A DNA stretch of 20,196 nucleotides from JAQBQZ01 sp964554765 (GTDB lineage: Bacteria; Patescibacteriota; Minisyncoccia; Phycocordibacterales; CAIRYW01), in NCBI GenBank assembly GCA_964554765.1, contig CAZKPS010000013.1, positions 1-20,196 on the forward strand, in the 5' to 3' direction. Shown here piece by piece: positions 13,115 through 19,937 of this stretch (the first letter of the stretch is position 1; the number at the start of each line of letters is the position of its first letter). A model generated the notes under the pieces. The model saw only the letters and a program-made list of their open reading frames with translations, searched no databases and was not told the origin of the DNA. The translations under genes and the position numbers were made by a program.

Positions 13115-14562
13115 TATGGATTAAGAATTACTCTATCACCTAATGCAAGACCGCTCGTGACTTCTATATTACCCTTACCATCCTTACGTCCAATTGTAAT
13201 ATATGTTTTTAGATCATCGTCTTTGGTTTTCTTTTTTACATACACCTTATCCCCTTCGAATAGGACAACCCTCTCTGGGATTACCACGACATCAGGAATT
13301 CTTTCTGTAACAACACTCACATCAGCTGTCATACCTGAAAGTATTCTAGAATCAGGTCTATCAAATGAGAGTTTTATTTTGTAGTTTGATACCCCGTCAC
13401 GCATAGTTTCAGCAGGATCAACATGAATAATAGTTGTGTCGAATTCTTCTCCGTTATATGCATCCAGACTTGCTTTCGCTTTGTTACCTACCACAACGCC
13501 AGAAATATTTACTTCCGGAATGTATGCTTCAATCTGATAATCTTTACTAATTATAGAAGTAACAATTTTATTTTGAGATACCGCTTCACCCACTTTTGCA
13601 TCCTGAAGTGATACCACCCCATCAAATGGAGCAAAAATAATTGTCTTAGCAATCTGAGCATCGAGGTTACGAACATTTGCTTTAGCCGCCATAACATTCG
13701 CTTGCTGGACAGGAATATCTGAGAGTGAGCCGTGAAGCTTATCTTCAAAAGATGCGAGGTCAGCCAAAGCACCATTTACACTTCCTCTCGCAGCACTGAT
13801 ATCTGACTTATATTTATCTATTGTTGTTTGTGTGAGTCCGTTTGATACTTCAAATGAATTTACAGCAAGCGAGACTTCTGATAAGAACTCTTTTACTTTT
13901 TGAATGTATGATTTTGCATCCTGAATATTTTTATTTGTGTAATTATCTACCGTAAGATTATTTGCGAATTTCTGAAATGCAACAAGCGAATCCTCAACAC
14001 TCTTTCTGTCTTCATTTATTTTATATTTGAGTTCTGAATCATTGAAGAAACTATACTTGATTCTCGGAGATCGGTTTTGTCCGTCTGTAAAGAATTGGTC
14101 GACTTTGTTTCGAATTGCATCATCAGATGTAGTATATGCATCCACTATTGTATTGATCACCTGTTGTTTATTGATTGATATTTCTGATGAGTCTGAGTTG
14201 CCACTCTGAAGCTTGGTGAGTTGTGCCTCCGCAGCCACTAGATCCGCCTCAGCCTTATCTCGTGAAGCCTGTATATCAGAAGAATCGAGAGCGGCAACAA
14301 GGTCCCCTTTGCGAACTGTATCACCAACTTTTTTGTACACCACAGCAACTGTACCACCAGTTTCGAACGAGAGATCAACATTCTGTACCGCAACCACTTT
14401 TCCAGATACACTCACCACTTTGGTAAACTCACTCTTCTCGATTGTAATCGAGTCATTTTTTTCAGATTTACCAGCGAATAACGAAATTCCAACACTAATA
14501 ATTATTACCGCTACAAGGACAATCCCTAATTTAGTTTTAAAAAATGATTTTATTTTTTGCAT
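13114..14562 (-). CDS. HlyD/MacA-type efflux adaptor (membrane fusion protein)
   Basis: A 482-aa protein anchored by an N-terminal helix (about residues 12-29, LGIVLVAVIIISVGISLFAG). The first half of the biotinyl/lipoyl-like domain is TVAVVYKKVGDTVRKGDLVAALD, followed by a long helical hairpin region (about 95-300); the second half is FAPFDGVVSLQDAKVGEAVSQNK. Beta-barrel and membrane-proximal domains follow (to VTSGLALGDRVILNP). It should bridge the permease to the cell exterior. The helical region is longer than in MacA and holds an extra segment around residues 130-200. In a cell lacking an outer membrane such an adaptor would have no TolC partner, which is noteworthy if the assignment to CPR is right. 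Confidence 0.92.
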   Translation of the reverse strand: MQKIKSFFKTKLGIVLVAVIIISVGISLFAGKSEKNDSITIEKSEFTKVVSVSGKVVAVQNVDLSFETGGTVAVVYKKVGDTVRKGDLVAALDSSDIQASRDKAEADLVAAEAQLTKLQSGNSDSSEISINKQQVINTIVDAYTTSDDAIRNKVDQFFTDGQNRSPRIKYSFFNDSELKYKINEDRKSVEDSLVAFQKFANNLTVDNYTNKNIQDAKSYIQKVKEFLSEVSLAVNSFEVSNGLTQTTIDKYKSDISAARGSVNGALADLASFEDKLHGSLSDIPVQQANVMAAKANVRNLDAQIAKTIIFAPFDGVVSLQDAKVGEAVSQNKIVTSIISKDYQIEAYIPEVNISGVVVGNKAKASLDAYNGEEFDTTIIHVDPAETMRDGVSNYKIKLSFDRPDSRILSGMTADVSVVTERIPDVVVIPERVVLFEGDKVYVKKKTKDDDLKTYITIGRKDGKGNIEVTSGLALGDRVILNP

Positions 14563-14569
14563 ACTAAAT

Positions 14570-14575
14570 ATTATA
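14570..14575 (-). promoter_or_regulatory. -10 element of the efflux operon
   Basis: Minus-strand TATAAT, 7 nt before the adaptor ATG; leaderless arrangement, no clear -35. Confidence 0.55.
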
Positions 14576-14622
14576 TCAAAAGACTTTGCTTTTTACCATT
14601 ATTTATGATTTAATATTGACTG

Positions 14623-14641
14623 TCCGCAGAGGCGGATTTTT
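14623..14641 (+). terminator. small hairpin with T run
   Basis: TCCGC-AGAG-GCGGA followed by TTTTTTTG. It looks like an intrinsic terminator on the plus strand, but no plus-strand gene precedes it, so it may be a relic or terminate an unseen transcript. Confidence 0.45.
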
Positions 14642-14643
14642 TG

Positions 14644-14793
14644 TTTACCCGGCACTAAATTTTGTGCCAAAACATAAACAATACTAGCCTAATATTATGT
14701 CTTTTATCAACAAACGTAATAAGATTATAATTTAGTGCTCGGGTTTATCTCGTAGTATCTTTGGTCTAAACCGAACATAGTGCGAGGTAAATC
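14644..14793. repeat. cluster of three GCACTA(AAT) elements (copies a, b, c)
   Basis: Copy a (14644-14660, plus) TTTACCCGGCACTAAAT, itself followed by a GTGCC that forms a hairpin; copy b (14730-14743, minus) CCCGAGCACTAAAT; copy c (14777-14793, minus) ATTTACCTCGCACTAT. Copies a and b are inverted relative to each other. A fourth copy is at 10656. Function unknown; the cluster surrounds the probable typA promoter. Confidence 0.5.
14704..14731 (+). promoter_or_regulatory. probable typA promoter
   Basis: TTATCA (14704-14709), 16 bp, TATAAT (14726-14731). It would give a leader of about 100 nt, unlike most genes here, holding copies b and c of the GCACTA element. Confidence 0.5.
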
Positions 14794-14839
14794 AAGCTTA
14801 TATTAACTATTATTCATTACTTAACTATTTATTAATCCT

Positions 14840-16627
14840 ATGAACAACACAGAAATAAGAAATATCGCGATTATTGCTCACGTGGACCACGGAAAGACCA
14901 CTTTGACCGATGCGCTTATGAAGCAGACAGGAGCAAACAGTGAAGGCTCTATGGACTCAAATGCTCTCGAACAAGAACGAGGTATCACCATCTACGCCAA
15001 AAACACTTCTATTCGATACAAGGATACAAAGATAAACATTGTAGATACACCAGGACATGCCGACTTCGGTTCAGAGGTAGAACGAGTACTCCGGTCTATC
15101 GACTGTGTGCTTCTCGTTGTGGACGCTCAAGAAGGTCCTATGCCTCAAACACGATTCGTACTCAAAAAATCTCTCGAGCTCGGACTCAAACCGATTGTAG
15201 TGATAAACAAAATCGACAAGCCAGCGGCAAACCCTGCAAAAGCTCACGATGAAGTACTCGAGCTTTTCCTCGATCTCGGTGCTAACGACGAACAATGTAA
15301 CTTCCCTACTGTGTATGCTATCGGACGAGAAGGTGTCGCAATAAAAAAACTTGAAGACCCTCGAGTAGACCTCTCTCCACTTCTTGATGTTGTACTTGAA
15401 CACGTACCAGTTGCAAACACAAAAGACGATGTGCCACTTCGAGCACAGGCGTTCAACCTCGCGTATGACAACTTCCTCGGACGAATGGCGGTATGTCGAA
15501 TGTATGATGGAACAATCAAAGACGGTCAGACAGTGACAGTAAAGAAACAGTCAGGGGCGACAGGAACAGGACGACTCACAAAACTTTATACATTCGAAGG
15601 TATCGCAAAGAAAGAAGTAAAAGAAGCCCACTCTGGAGACATTGTAATGATTGCAGGTATTCCTGATATCTATATCGGAGATACAATCTGTCTCGATGCG
15701 ACACAAGAATCTCTCCCCGCTATTAACGTGGACGAGCCCACTATCGCCCTCGACTTCCTTGTTAACGATTCACCATTTGCAGGTAAAGAAGGAAAATTCG
15801 TAACAACACGACAGATTCGAGACCGACTCGAAAAAGAACTCGAGATTAACGTAGGACTCAAAGTTGATTTTGGAAACAATGAATCATTCAAAGTATATGG
15901 ACGAGGAGAGCTCCACATTGGAATCCTCCTTGAAAATATGCGACGAGAAGGGTTTGAGGTGCAGGTATCACAACCACAGGTAATAGTTCGAGAAGTAAAT
16001 GGTAAAAAAGAAGAACCATATGAAGAAGTAACAGTGGATGTACCCACAGAATTCTCTGGTGCAATTATCGAAAAACTCGGTAAGAGGAAAGGTATTATGA
16101 GTAACATGAAGCAGGATGGTAACCAGACTCGACTCATATTTGAAATCCCTACTCGAGGACTCTTGGGATATCGAAACCAGTTCGTGATTGATACAAAGGG
16201 TGAAGGAATACTCTGTTCACGATTTATCGACTTCCGAGAATATGCAGGTCCGATCGAGAAACGAGAAGTAGGTTCAATGATCTCAATGGAAAATGGCAAG
16301 ACTCTCGCCTTCGCACTCGACAACCTTCAGCAAAGAGGAACACTCTATCTTGGAGCTGGTACAGAAGTGTATGCAGGACAGGTGATCGGTAACACTTCAA
16401 AAGGTGATGAAATGGAAGTAAACCCAACAAAAGGAAAACAGCTTACAAATATGCGAGCATCTGGTTCTGATGGTACAACATACCTCACACCATTTTACGA
16501 AGTGGATATCGAGCGAGGACTCGAACTCATCCAAGATGACGAATACCTCGAGATTACTCCAAAGAGTGTTCGAATCCGAAAGAAGTTTTTGACATCTTCT
16601 GACCGAGCAAAAGCGAGAAAGAAATAA
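14840..16627 (+). CDS. typA: translational GTPase TypA/BipA
   Basis: A 595-aa protein of standard length. GTPase motifs are intact: AHVDHGKTT (G1), RGITI (G2), DTPGHADF (G3), NKIDKP (G4). EF-G-like domains follow, and the TypA-specific C-terminus is recognisable from GRGELHIGILLENMRREGFE onward to RIRKKFLTSSDRAKARKK. TypA binds ribosomes and helps 50S assembly and stress or cold adaptation. Arginine codons are almost all CGA. It is monocistronic: own promoter, and a strong terminator at 16686. Confidence 0.97.
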   Translation: MNNTEIRNIAIIAHVDHGKTTLTDALMKQTGANSEGSMDSNALEQERGITIYAKNTSIRYKDTKINIVDTPGHADFGSEVERVLRSIDCVLLVVDAQEGPMPQTRFVLKKSLELGLKPIVVINKIDKPAANPAKAHDEVLELFLDLGANDEQCNFPTVYAIGREGVAIKKLEDPRVDLSPLLDVVLEHVPVANTKDDVPLRAQAFNLAYDNFLGRMAVCRMYDGTIKDGQTVTVKKQSGATGTGRLTKLYTFEGIAKKEVKEAHSGDIVMIAGIPDIYIGDTICLDATQESLPAINVDEPTIALDFLVNDSPFAGKEGKFVTTRQIRDRLEKELEINVGLKVDFGNNESFKVYGRGELHIGILLENMRREGFEVQVSQPQVIVREVNGKKEEPYEEVTVDVPTEFSGAIIEKLGKRKGIMSNMKQDGNQTRLIFEIPTRGLLGYRNQFVIDTKGEGILCSRFIDFREYAGPIEKREVGSMISMENGKTLAFALDNLQQRGTLYLGAGTEVYAGQVIGNTSKGDEMEVNPTKGKQLTNMRASGSDGTTYLTPFYEVDIERGLELIQDDEYLEITPKSVRIRKKFLTSSDRAKARKK

Positions 16628-16642
16628 CTCGCTTGGGGTACC

Positions 16643-16684
16643 AGGCTCAAAGTAGCAAGTATTCAAGTAACAAGTAATCAAATT
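16643..16684. repeat. CAAGTA-type degenerate repeat after typA
   Basis: Imperfect units such as CAAAGTAG, CAAGTATT, CAAGTAA, CAAGTAAT fill the spacer between the typA stop and its terminator. Confidence 0.45.
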
Positions 16685-16685
16685 C

Positions 16686-16717
16686 AACACGGCACCCGAA
16701 GGGTGCCGTGTTTTTTT
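16686..16717 (+). terminator. typA intrinsic terminator (GGCACC core)
   Basis: 12-nt arms AACACGGCACCC/GGGTGCCGTGTT around a GAA loop (16686-16712), followed by a run of T. Fourth member of the GGCACC hairpin family. Confidence 0.88.
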
Positions 16718-16735
16718 GTTTTTGACTGTTGCCAA

Positions 16736-16776
16736 TACCATAAAAGTATTGCAAAATAATAATATTATGGTATGAT
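16736..16776 (+). promoter_or_regulatory. promoter with overlapping palindrome for the 16852 gene
   Basis: TTGCAA (16749-16754), 16 bp, TATGAT (16771-16776). An 8-nt inverted repeat TACCATAA (16736-16743) / TTATGGTA (16765-16772) brackets the -35 and touches the -10, a layout suited to a repressor. Confidence 0.55.
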
Positions 16777-16851
16777 TCAGTCAATCGCTCTTTGAGACTT
16801 AGATATTCCCGTCTTTGCCTTTGAGCCCCACTCACACACCAAAAAAACGTC

Positions 16852-17370
16852 ATGAAATTCATTACCCCCCTCGTCACCTCCTCCCTAATCGCCCTCGTCG
16901 TGTTTCTGCTTGGACTCAGCACAGGCTACAATACCAACAAGATCCGGTACATCGGAGCAACAACCTATTGCTCCCATACCCACAACAGCAAAACAATCGG
17001 GACTAGCGAGCTCACTTTCACAAAACACCCCGTGGAGATTTTTTATTCACAAGGGGATGATACCGGGAGTGAGGTAAAAGAAGAGGTCAATATCTTTACC
17101 GCTACCGGTGTGCTCATAAACACTATCGAAACAACCTTCTCGCAGACCAACAAGGTGTTCACAGCCACATCAGGATATACACCACTTCGGTTCCATGCAT
17201 TTGTGGCTAAAACCGATCAAGGTGTCATCTACTCAAGCACTCTAATGGTCACGCATCCAGACGGTGGATCGATTGAGATGAGTGATAATGAAACTATTCA
17301 CATCTCAGGCTCTACATCGGTACAAAAGGAGCTACGAGAAGCCGCAAAGCACATCCTCGAAAACCTCTAA
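16852..17370 (+). CDS. membrane-anchored extracytoplasmic protein, unknown function
   Basis: A 172-aa protein with an N-terminal hydrophobic helix (about residues 5-26, PLVTSSLIALVVFLLGLSTGY), then a hydrophilic, Thr/Ser-rich, probably beta-rich domain (ELTFTKHPVEIFYSQGDD, FTATSGYTPLRFHAFVAKT), ending in a charged helix (VQKELREAAKHILENL). No family is recognised. Codon use is more GC- and C-rich than its neighbours in the first third. It has its own promoter and terminator, so it is a single-gene unit. A surface or secreted role is inferred from the anchor only. Confidence 0.75.
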   Translation: MKFITPLVTSSLIALVVFLLGLSTGYNTNKIRYIGATTYCSHTHNSKTIGTSELTFTKHPVEIFYSQGDDTGSEVKEEVNIFTATGVLINTIETTFSQTNKVFTATSGYTPLRFHAFVAKTDQGVIYSSTLMVTHPDGGSIEMSDNETIHISGSTSVQKELREAAKHILENL

Positions 17371-17384
17371 CCTCATTACACCAA

Positions 17385-17420
17385 CTTCCTTAGCCCAGCG
17401 CGGTTAAGAAAGTTTTTTTT
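17385..17420 (+). terminator. intrinsic terminator of the 16852 gene
   Basis: CTTCCTTAGCC/GGTTAAGAAAG stem (one mismatch, one wobble) around CAGCGC, followed by eight T. It may also serve the convergent truB. Confidence 0.85.
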
Positions 17421-17435
17421 AAAAAATATAATATT

Positions 17436-18200
17436 CTATAAACTATTGACCTGTGACTCTAAACTAAACTGCCCCACTCTCGTCCTTTTTATTGAATATG
17501 CAAGCGCAGGTACACCTAATTTAATTCCTAGATTATGTGCAAGTGTTCTCATATATGTCCCACTCGAGCAAGATACCTTTATTTTTACAATCATATATGA
17601 GTCCGACCCCTGTAAATTTTTCTCCCACAAATCAATAATCTCTGATTGTCGAAAATCTCCTTTGACTTTTTGAATATTATTTTTTATTTCTCGAAGTAGA
17701 GTTTCTGAATCTATTTCTCTTTGCTCCAGCGTTTCGATATCGTAAATCTCCACCCCTTTTGTGGGCATTTCATCTGGCAACTTTCCTCTGTTTGCCAACG
17801 TGTGTAATTGAACTCCATCCACAGTCTTTGATGAATATGCAGGATACTCTTGAACAAACCTACCCACAAATGTTTTTAGAATTTCCTCTACTTTTGATTT
17901 TTGAATTTCACTTTTGACTTTAGACTTTTGACTTGTGACTTTCCCCAGCACATCATAAGTATCTGTAGAGACTCCGAATAAAATTTCCACCTCGTATTCT
18001 TTATCGAGACTCAAATATTTATCCTTGTTCTTACATTCTTCACCTACAAGCACTATCAAAACCCCTTCTGCCATAGGATCAAGTCGCCCTGCATAGGTCA
18101 TAGGCACCCCGATATATTCAGGATTTGAAACACGAAATCTCTCGATACATTCGAGAGGAGTTTCCCCTATTTCCTTGTTTAATACCAACAGTTTTTCCAT
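17436..18200 (-). CDS. truB: tRNA pseudouridine-55 synthase TruB with repeat-derived insertion
   Basis: A 254-aa protein. It begins MEKLLVLNKEIGETPLECIERF and carries the catalytic motif YAGRLDPMAEGVLIVLVG, whose Asp is the nucleophile for making pseudouridine at position 55 of the T-loop. DKEYEVEILFGVSTDTYD and the later SCSSGTYMRTLAHNLG blocks are also TruB hallmarks. The start at 18200 is preferred to 18236 because homology begins there and a TATACT lies 6 nt upstream. Between the TDTYD strand and the FVGRFVQEYPAYSS block lies SQKSKVKSEIQKSKVEE, encoded by a CAAAAGT-type repeat (17890-17945). The insertion falls in a loop and should be tolerated. Confidence 0.95.
   Translation of the reverse strand: MEKLLVLNKEIGETPLECIERFRVSNPEYIGVPMTYAGRLDPMAEGVLIVLVGEECKNKDKYLSLDKEYEVEILFGVSTDTYDVLGKVTSQKSKVKSEIQKSKVEEILKTFVGRFVQEYPAYSSKTVDGVQLHTLANRGKLPDEMPTKGVEIYDIETLEQREIDSETLLREIKNNIQKVKGDFRQSEIIDLWEKNLQGSDSYMIVKIKVSCSSGTYMRTLAHNLGIKLGVPALAYSIKRTRVGQFSLESQVNSL
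17890..17945. repeat. translated CAAAAGT-type repeat inside truB
   Basis: On the minus strand, degenerate heptamer-like units (AAGTCAA, AAAGTCT, AAAAGTG, AAAAATC) in frame. Same type as the spacers at 6765-6840 and the M24 insertion. Confidence 0.62.
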
Positions 18201-18206
18201 ATTCAG

Positions 18207-18212
18207 AGTATA
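18207..18212 (-). promoter_or_regulatory. -10 element of truB
   Basis: Minus-strand TATACT, 6 nt before the ATG at 18200. Its -35 region would border the trp-like operator at 18235. Confidence 0.5.
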
Positions 18213-18234
18213 CCAAAAATACATATCCTCATCC

Positions 18235-18270
18235 ACTTTAGTTGACTAAAGTACTTTAGTTTGATAAAGT
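18235..18270 (+). promoter_or_regulatory. tandem trp-operator-like sites over the promoter of the TrpR-family gene
   Basis: Site 1 (18235-18252) is ACTTTAGT-TG-ACTAAAGT, a perfect 8-2-8 palindrome containing TAGTTGACTA, 9 of 10 identical to the core TAGTTAACTA of the E. coli trp operator. Site 2 (18253-18270) is ACTTTAGT-TT-GATAAAGT with two mismatches and abuts it. The promoter TTGACT (18242-18247), 17 bp, TAAAGT (18265-18270) lies inside the pair, and the ATG is 6 nt downstream. Autorepression is inferred. Confidence 0.75.
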
Positions 18271-18276
18271 GGCACT

Positions 18277-18600
18277 ATGAACTGGAATAACAAAGAAAAT
18301 GCAAAACTTATTGAGGCTGTTTTATCCCTCAAATCAAAATCTGATGCTGAGAAGTTTTTTCGTGATCTCTTAACTGAGAGTGAAATTACAGAATTCGCAA
18401 AACGTCTAAAAGCTGCTGAAATGCTGTCACAGAATATCCCCTATTCAACTATCGAACGCGAGACTGGTTTTAGTTCAACAACAGTAGCTCGTGTATCAAA
18501 ATGGCTAAACCAAGGCAAAGGTGGATATAAACTGATTTTAAATAACTTTATGCATCATACAACTTTCCCAAATAAGGAGAGGAATGTTGTTATGCATTAA
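18277..18600 (+). CDS. TrpR/YerC-family DNA-binding repressor
   Basis: A 107-aa protein of the Trp-repressor superfamily (YerC/YecD branch). The N-terminal helices carry LLTESEITEFAKRLKAAEML and a helix-turn-helix follows, IPYSTIERETGFSSTTVARVSKWLNQG, then GGYKLIL, all typical of the branch. The tail after about residue 88 (NNFMHHTTFPNKERN) is not conserved in my view. Such proteins bind palindromic operators, sometimes with tryptophan as co-repressor; whether this one binds an amino acid is unknown. The tandem operator over its own promoter supports autoregulation and possibly co-control of divergent truB. It ends with TAA just before a GC-rich terminator. Confidence 0.9.
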   Translation: MNWNNKENAKLIEAVLSLKSKSDAEKFFRDLLTESEITEFAKRLKAAEMLSQNIPYSTIERETGFSSTTVARVSKWLNQGKGGYKLILNNFMHHTTFPNKERNVVMH

Positions 18601-18617
18601 TTTTGTATGAACCCATC

Positions 18618-18647
18618 CCCCTCCTCGGTTGGAGGGGTTATTTTTTT
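18618..18647 (+). terminator. intrinsic terminator of the TrpR-family gene
   Basis: CCCCTCC/GGAGGGG stem around TCGGTT followed by TTATTTTTTT. Confidence 0.9.
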
Positions 18648-18673
18648 ACCATAAAAACTACAACATACTCACC

Positions 18674-18838
18674 ATGAGAAACGTATATAAAAACAAAACA
18701 GGAACCGAGTTAGCAGGAAGCGCAGATGACAACGAAGGAAACTATGCATGGCTTGAGATCGAAGTCGGTCGCCGAGTCCAAGTAGTTTCAAAGCGAATCT
18801 CACACTCAGTATGTTGCTGGGTTGAGGTAAAAAAATAA
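18674..18838 (+). CDS. small hypothetical protein (54 aa)
   Basis: Begins MRNVYKNKTGTELAGSADDN and continues with alternating strand-like residues (AWLEIEVGRRVQVVSKRI, CCWVEVKK). It is soluble and probably beta-rich. The longer reading from 18629 would begin inside the preceding terminator, so 18674 is preferred. No family recognised. It is bounded by terminators on both sides (18618 and 18858), so it is its own unit. Confidence 0.6.
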   Translation: MRNVYKNKTGTELAGSADDNEGNYAWLEIEVGRRVQVVSKRISHSVCCWVEVKK

Positions 18839-18857
18839 TAGAAATAGTTCTTTAGTA

Positions 18858-18891
18858 GCTCGCTCACACCCTAAAAAAGTGATGAGCGAGC
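18858..18891 (+). terminator. hairpin between the small gene and hisS
   Basis: GCTCGCTCA (18858-18866) pairs with TGAGCGAGC (18883-18891), followed by ATCCTTTTAT. It is a weak terminator by its short T run. It overlaps the upstream alternative hisS starts at 18879/18882, arguing against them. Confidence 0.6.
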
Positions 18892-18918
18892 ATCCTTTTA
18901 TAAAATTAATAAGTAAGG

Positions 18919-18924
18919 TAAAAT
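18919..18924 (+). promoter_or_regulatory. -10 element of hisS
   Basis: TAAAAT, 8 nt before the ATG at 18933; it supports that start. Confidence 0.45.
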
Positions 18925-18932
18925 ACATAAAT

Positions 18933-19937
18933 ATGAACGAAAAACAAAACAAATTAAGTACAGAACCGTACAAAGGAGTACGAGATTTCTACCCTGAAGA
19001 TATGGCAATTCAGAACTATATTTTCGATACCTGGAAAAAGGTGGCGAGAGAATTCGGATATGTCGAATACGCGGCCTCAATCCTCGAGCCTGCAGAACTC
19101 TACAAATCAAAAGGTCAACGAAATGAAGAAATGGTGAACGAACAGATGTACACATTCATCGACAAAGGTGACCGAGAGGTAGCCCTCCGACCAGAAATGA
19201 CACCTACACTCGCACGAATGGTGGCTGCCCGGAGAAAAGGTCTCAAACTCCCCCTTCGATGGTTCTCGATCCCTAACTGCTTCCGCTATGAACGATCACA
19301 GCGTGGCCGACGACGGGAACACTGGCAGCTTAACTGTGACGTTATGGGTAATAACAAAGACTTTTCTACTATCGATGCCGAAGTTGAGATTATTTCTCTT
19401 GCTTACAATATACTCAAAGCATTTGGAGCGAAGGATGAGGATTTTGTAATAAAAATTAATAGTAGAAAATTCTTAAATGAAAGACTGAAAAGAATGGGTG
19501 TTCAGGAAGATTCAATAGCTAATGCTGTCCGATTGTTGGACAGAAAGGAAAAAATCACACAAGAAGAATTTGAAGAAGCGTGGTCTAAGTTATCTAATCA
19601 AAAGTATGAAGAATTTATATCCATTGAAGAGTTTTCTAATAAATCAATGGAACAATTGACTTCTGTCGTAGAAACCCTTAATAACCAGAAGAATATTTGG
19701 AATACAGAAATTGATCCAGCCCTTTCTCGAGGTTTTGATTATTATACAGACACAGTCTTCGAAGTCTTCGATACGAACCCTGAAAATAATAGAGCTCTCT
19801 TTGGTGGCGGACGATACGACAACCTCCTTGAGATGTTTGGTGTAGAACCACTTCCGACCGTAGGATTCGGTATGGGTGATGTGACCATGAGAGATTTCCT
19901 TGAGACTCACAACTTACTCCCTTCTGATTTAAAGTAG
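18933..19937 (+). CDS. hisS: histidyl-tRNA synthetase lacking the anticodon-binding domain
   Basis: A 334-aa class II synthetase core. Motif 1 area: PYKGVRDFYPEDM. Motif 2: CFRYERSQRGRRREHWQLNCDVMG, with the class Arg and Glu. Histidine-A region: ALSRGFDYYTDTVFEV. Motif 3: LFGGGRYDNLLEMFGVEPLPTVGFGMGD. All parts needed for His-AMP formation and transfer look present. The protein ends at ...LETHNLLPSDLK, where normal HisRS (about 420 aa) continues into an anticodon-binding domain of about 90-100 residues; the next gene starts 55 nt later. The usual GLER of motif 3 is GDVT/MRD here. HisZ-type paralogues also lack this domain, but their catalytic histidine motif is lost and here it is kept. Confidence 0.9.
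   Translation: MNEKQNKLSTEPYKGVRDFYPEDMAIQNYIFDTWKKVAREFGYVEYAASILEPAELYKSKGQRNEEMVNEQMYTFIDKGDREVALRPEMTPTLARMVAARRKGLKLPLRWFSIPNCFRYERSQRGRRREHWQLNCDVMGNNKDFSTIDAEVEIISLAYNILKAFGAKDEDFVIKINSRKFLNERLKRMGVQEDSIANAVRLLDRKEKITQEEFEEAWSKLSNQKYEEFISIEEFSNKSMEQLTSVVETLNNQKNIWNTEIDPALSRGFDYYTDTVFEVFDTNPENNRALFGGGRYDNLLEMFGVEPLPTVGFGMGDVTMRDFLETHNLLPSDLK

Noticed and set aside
14623..14641. Possible small RNA ending at the TCCGC/GCGGA hairpin
   Set aside because: No promoter was found on the plus strand upstream inside the adaptor gene; listed only as a terminator-like hairpin.
18879..18932. Upstream hisS start codons at 18879 and 18882
   Set aside because: They lie within the hairpin that ends the previous unit, and the -10 box and homology fit the ATG at 18933.
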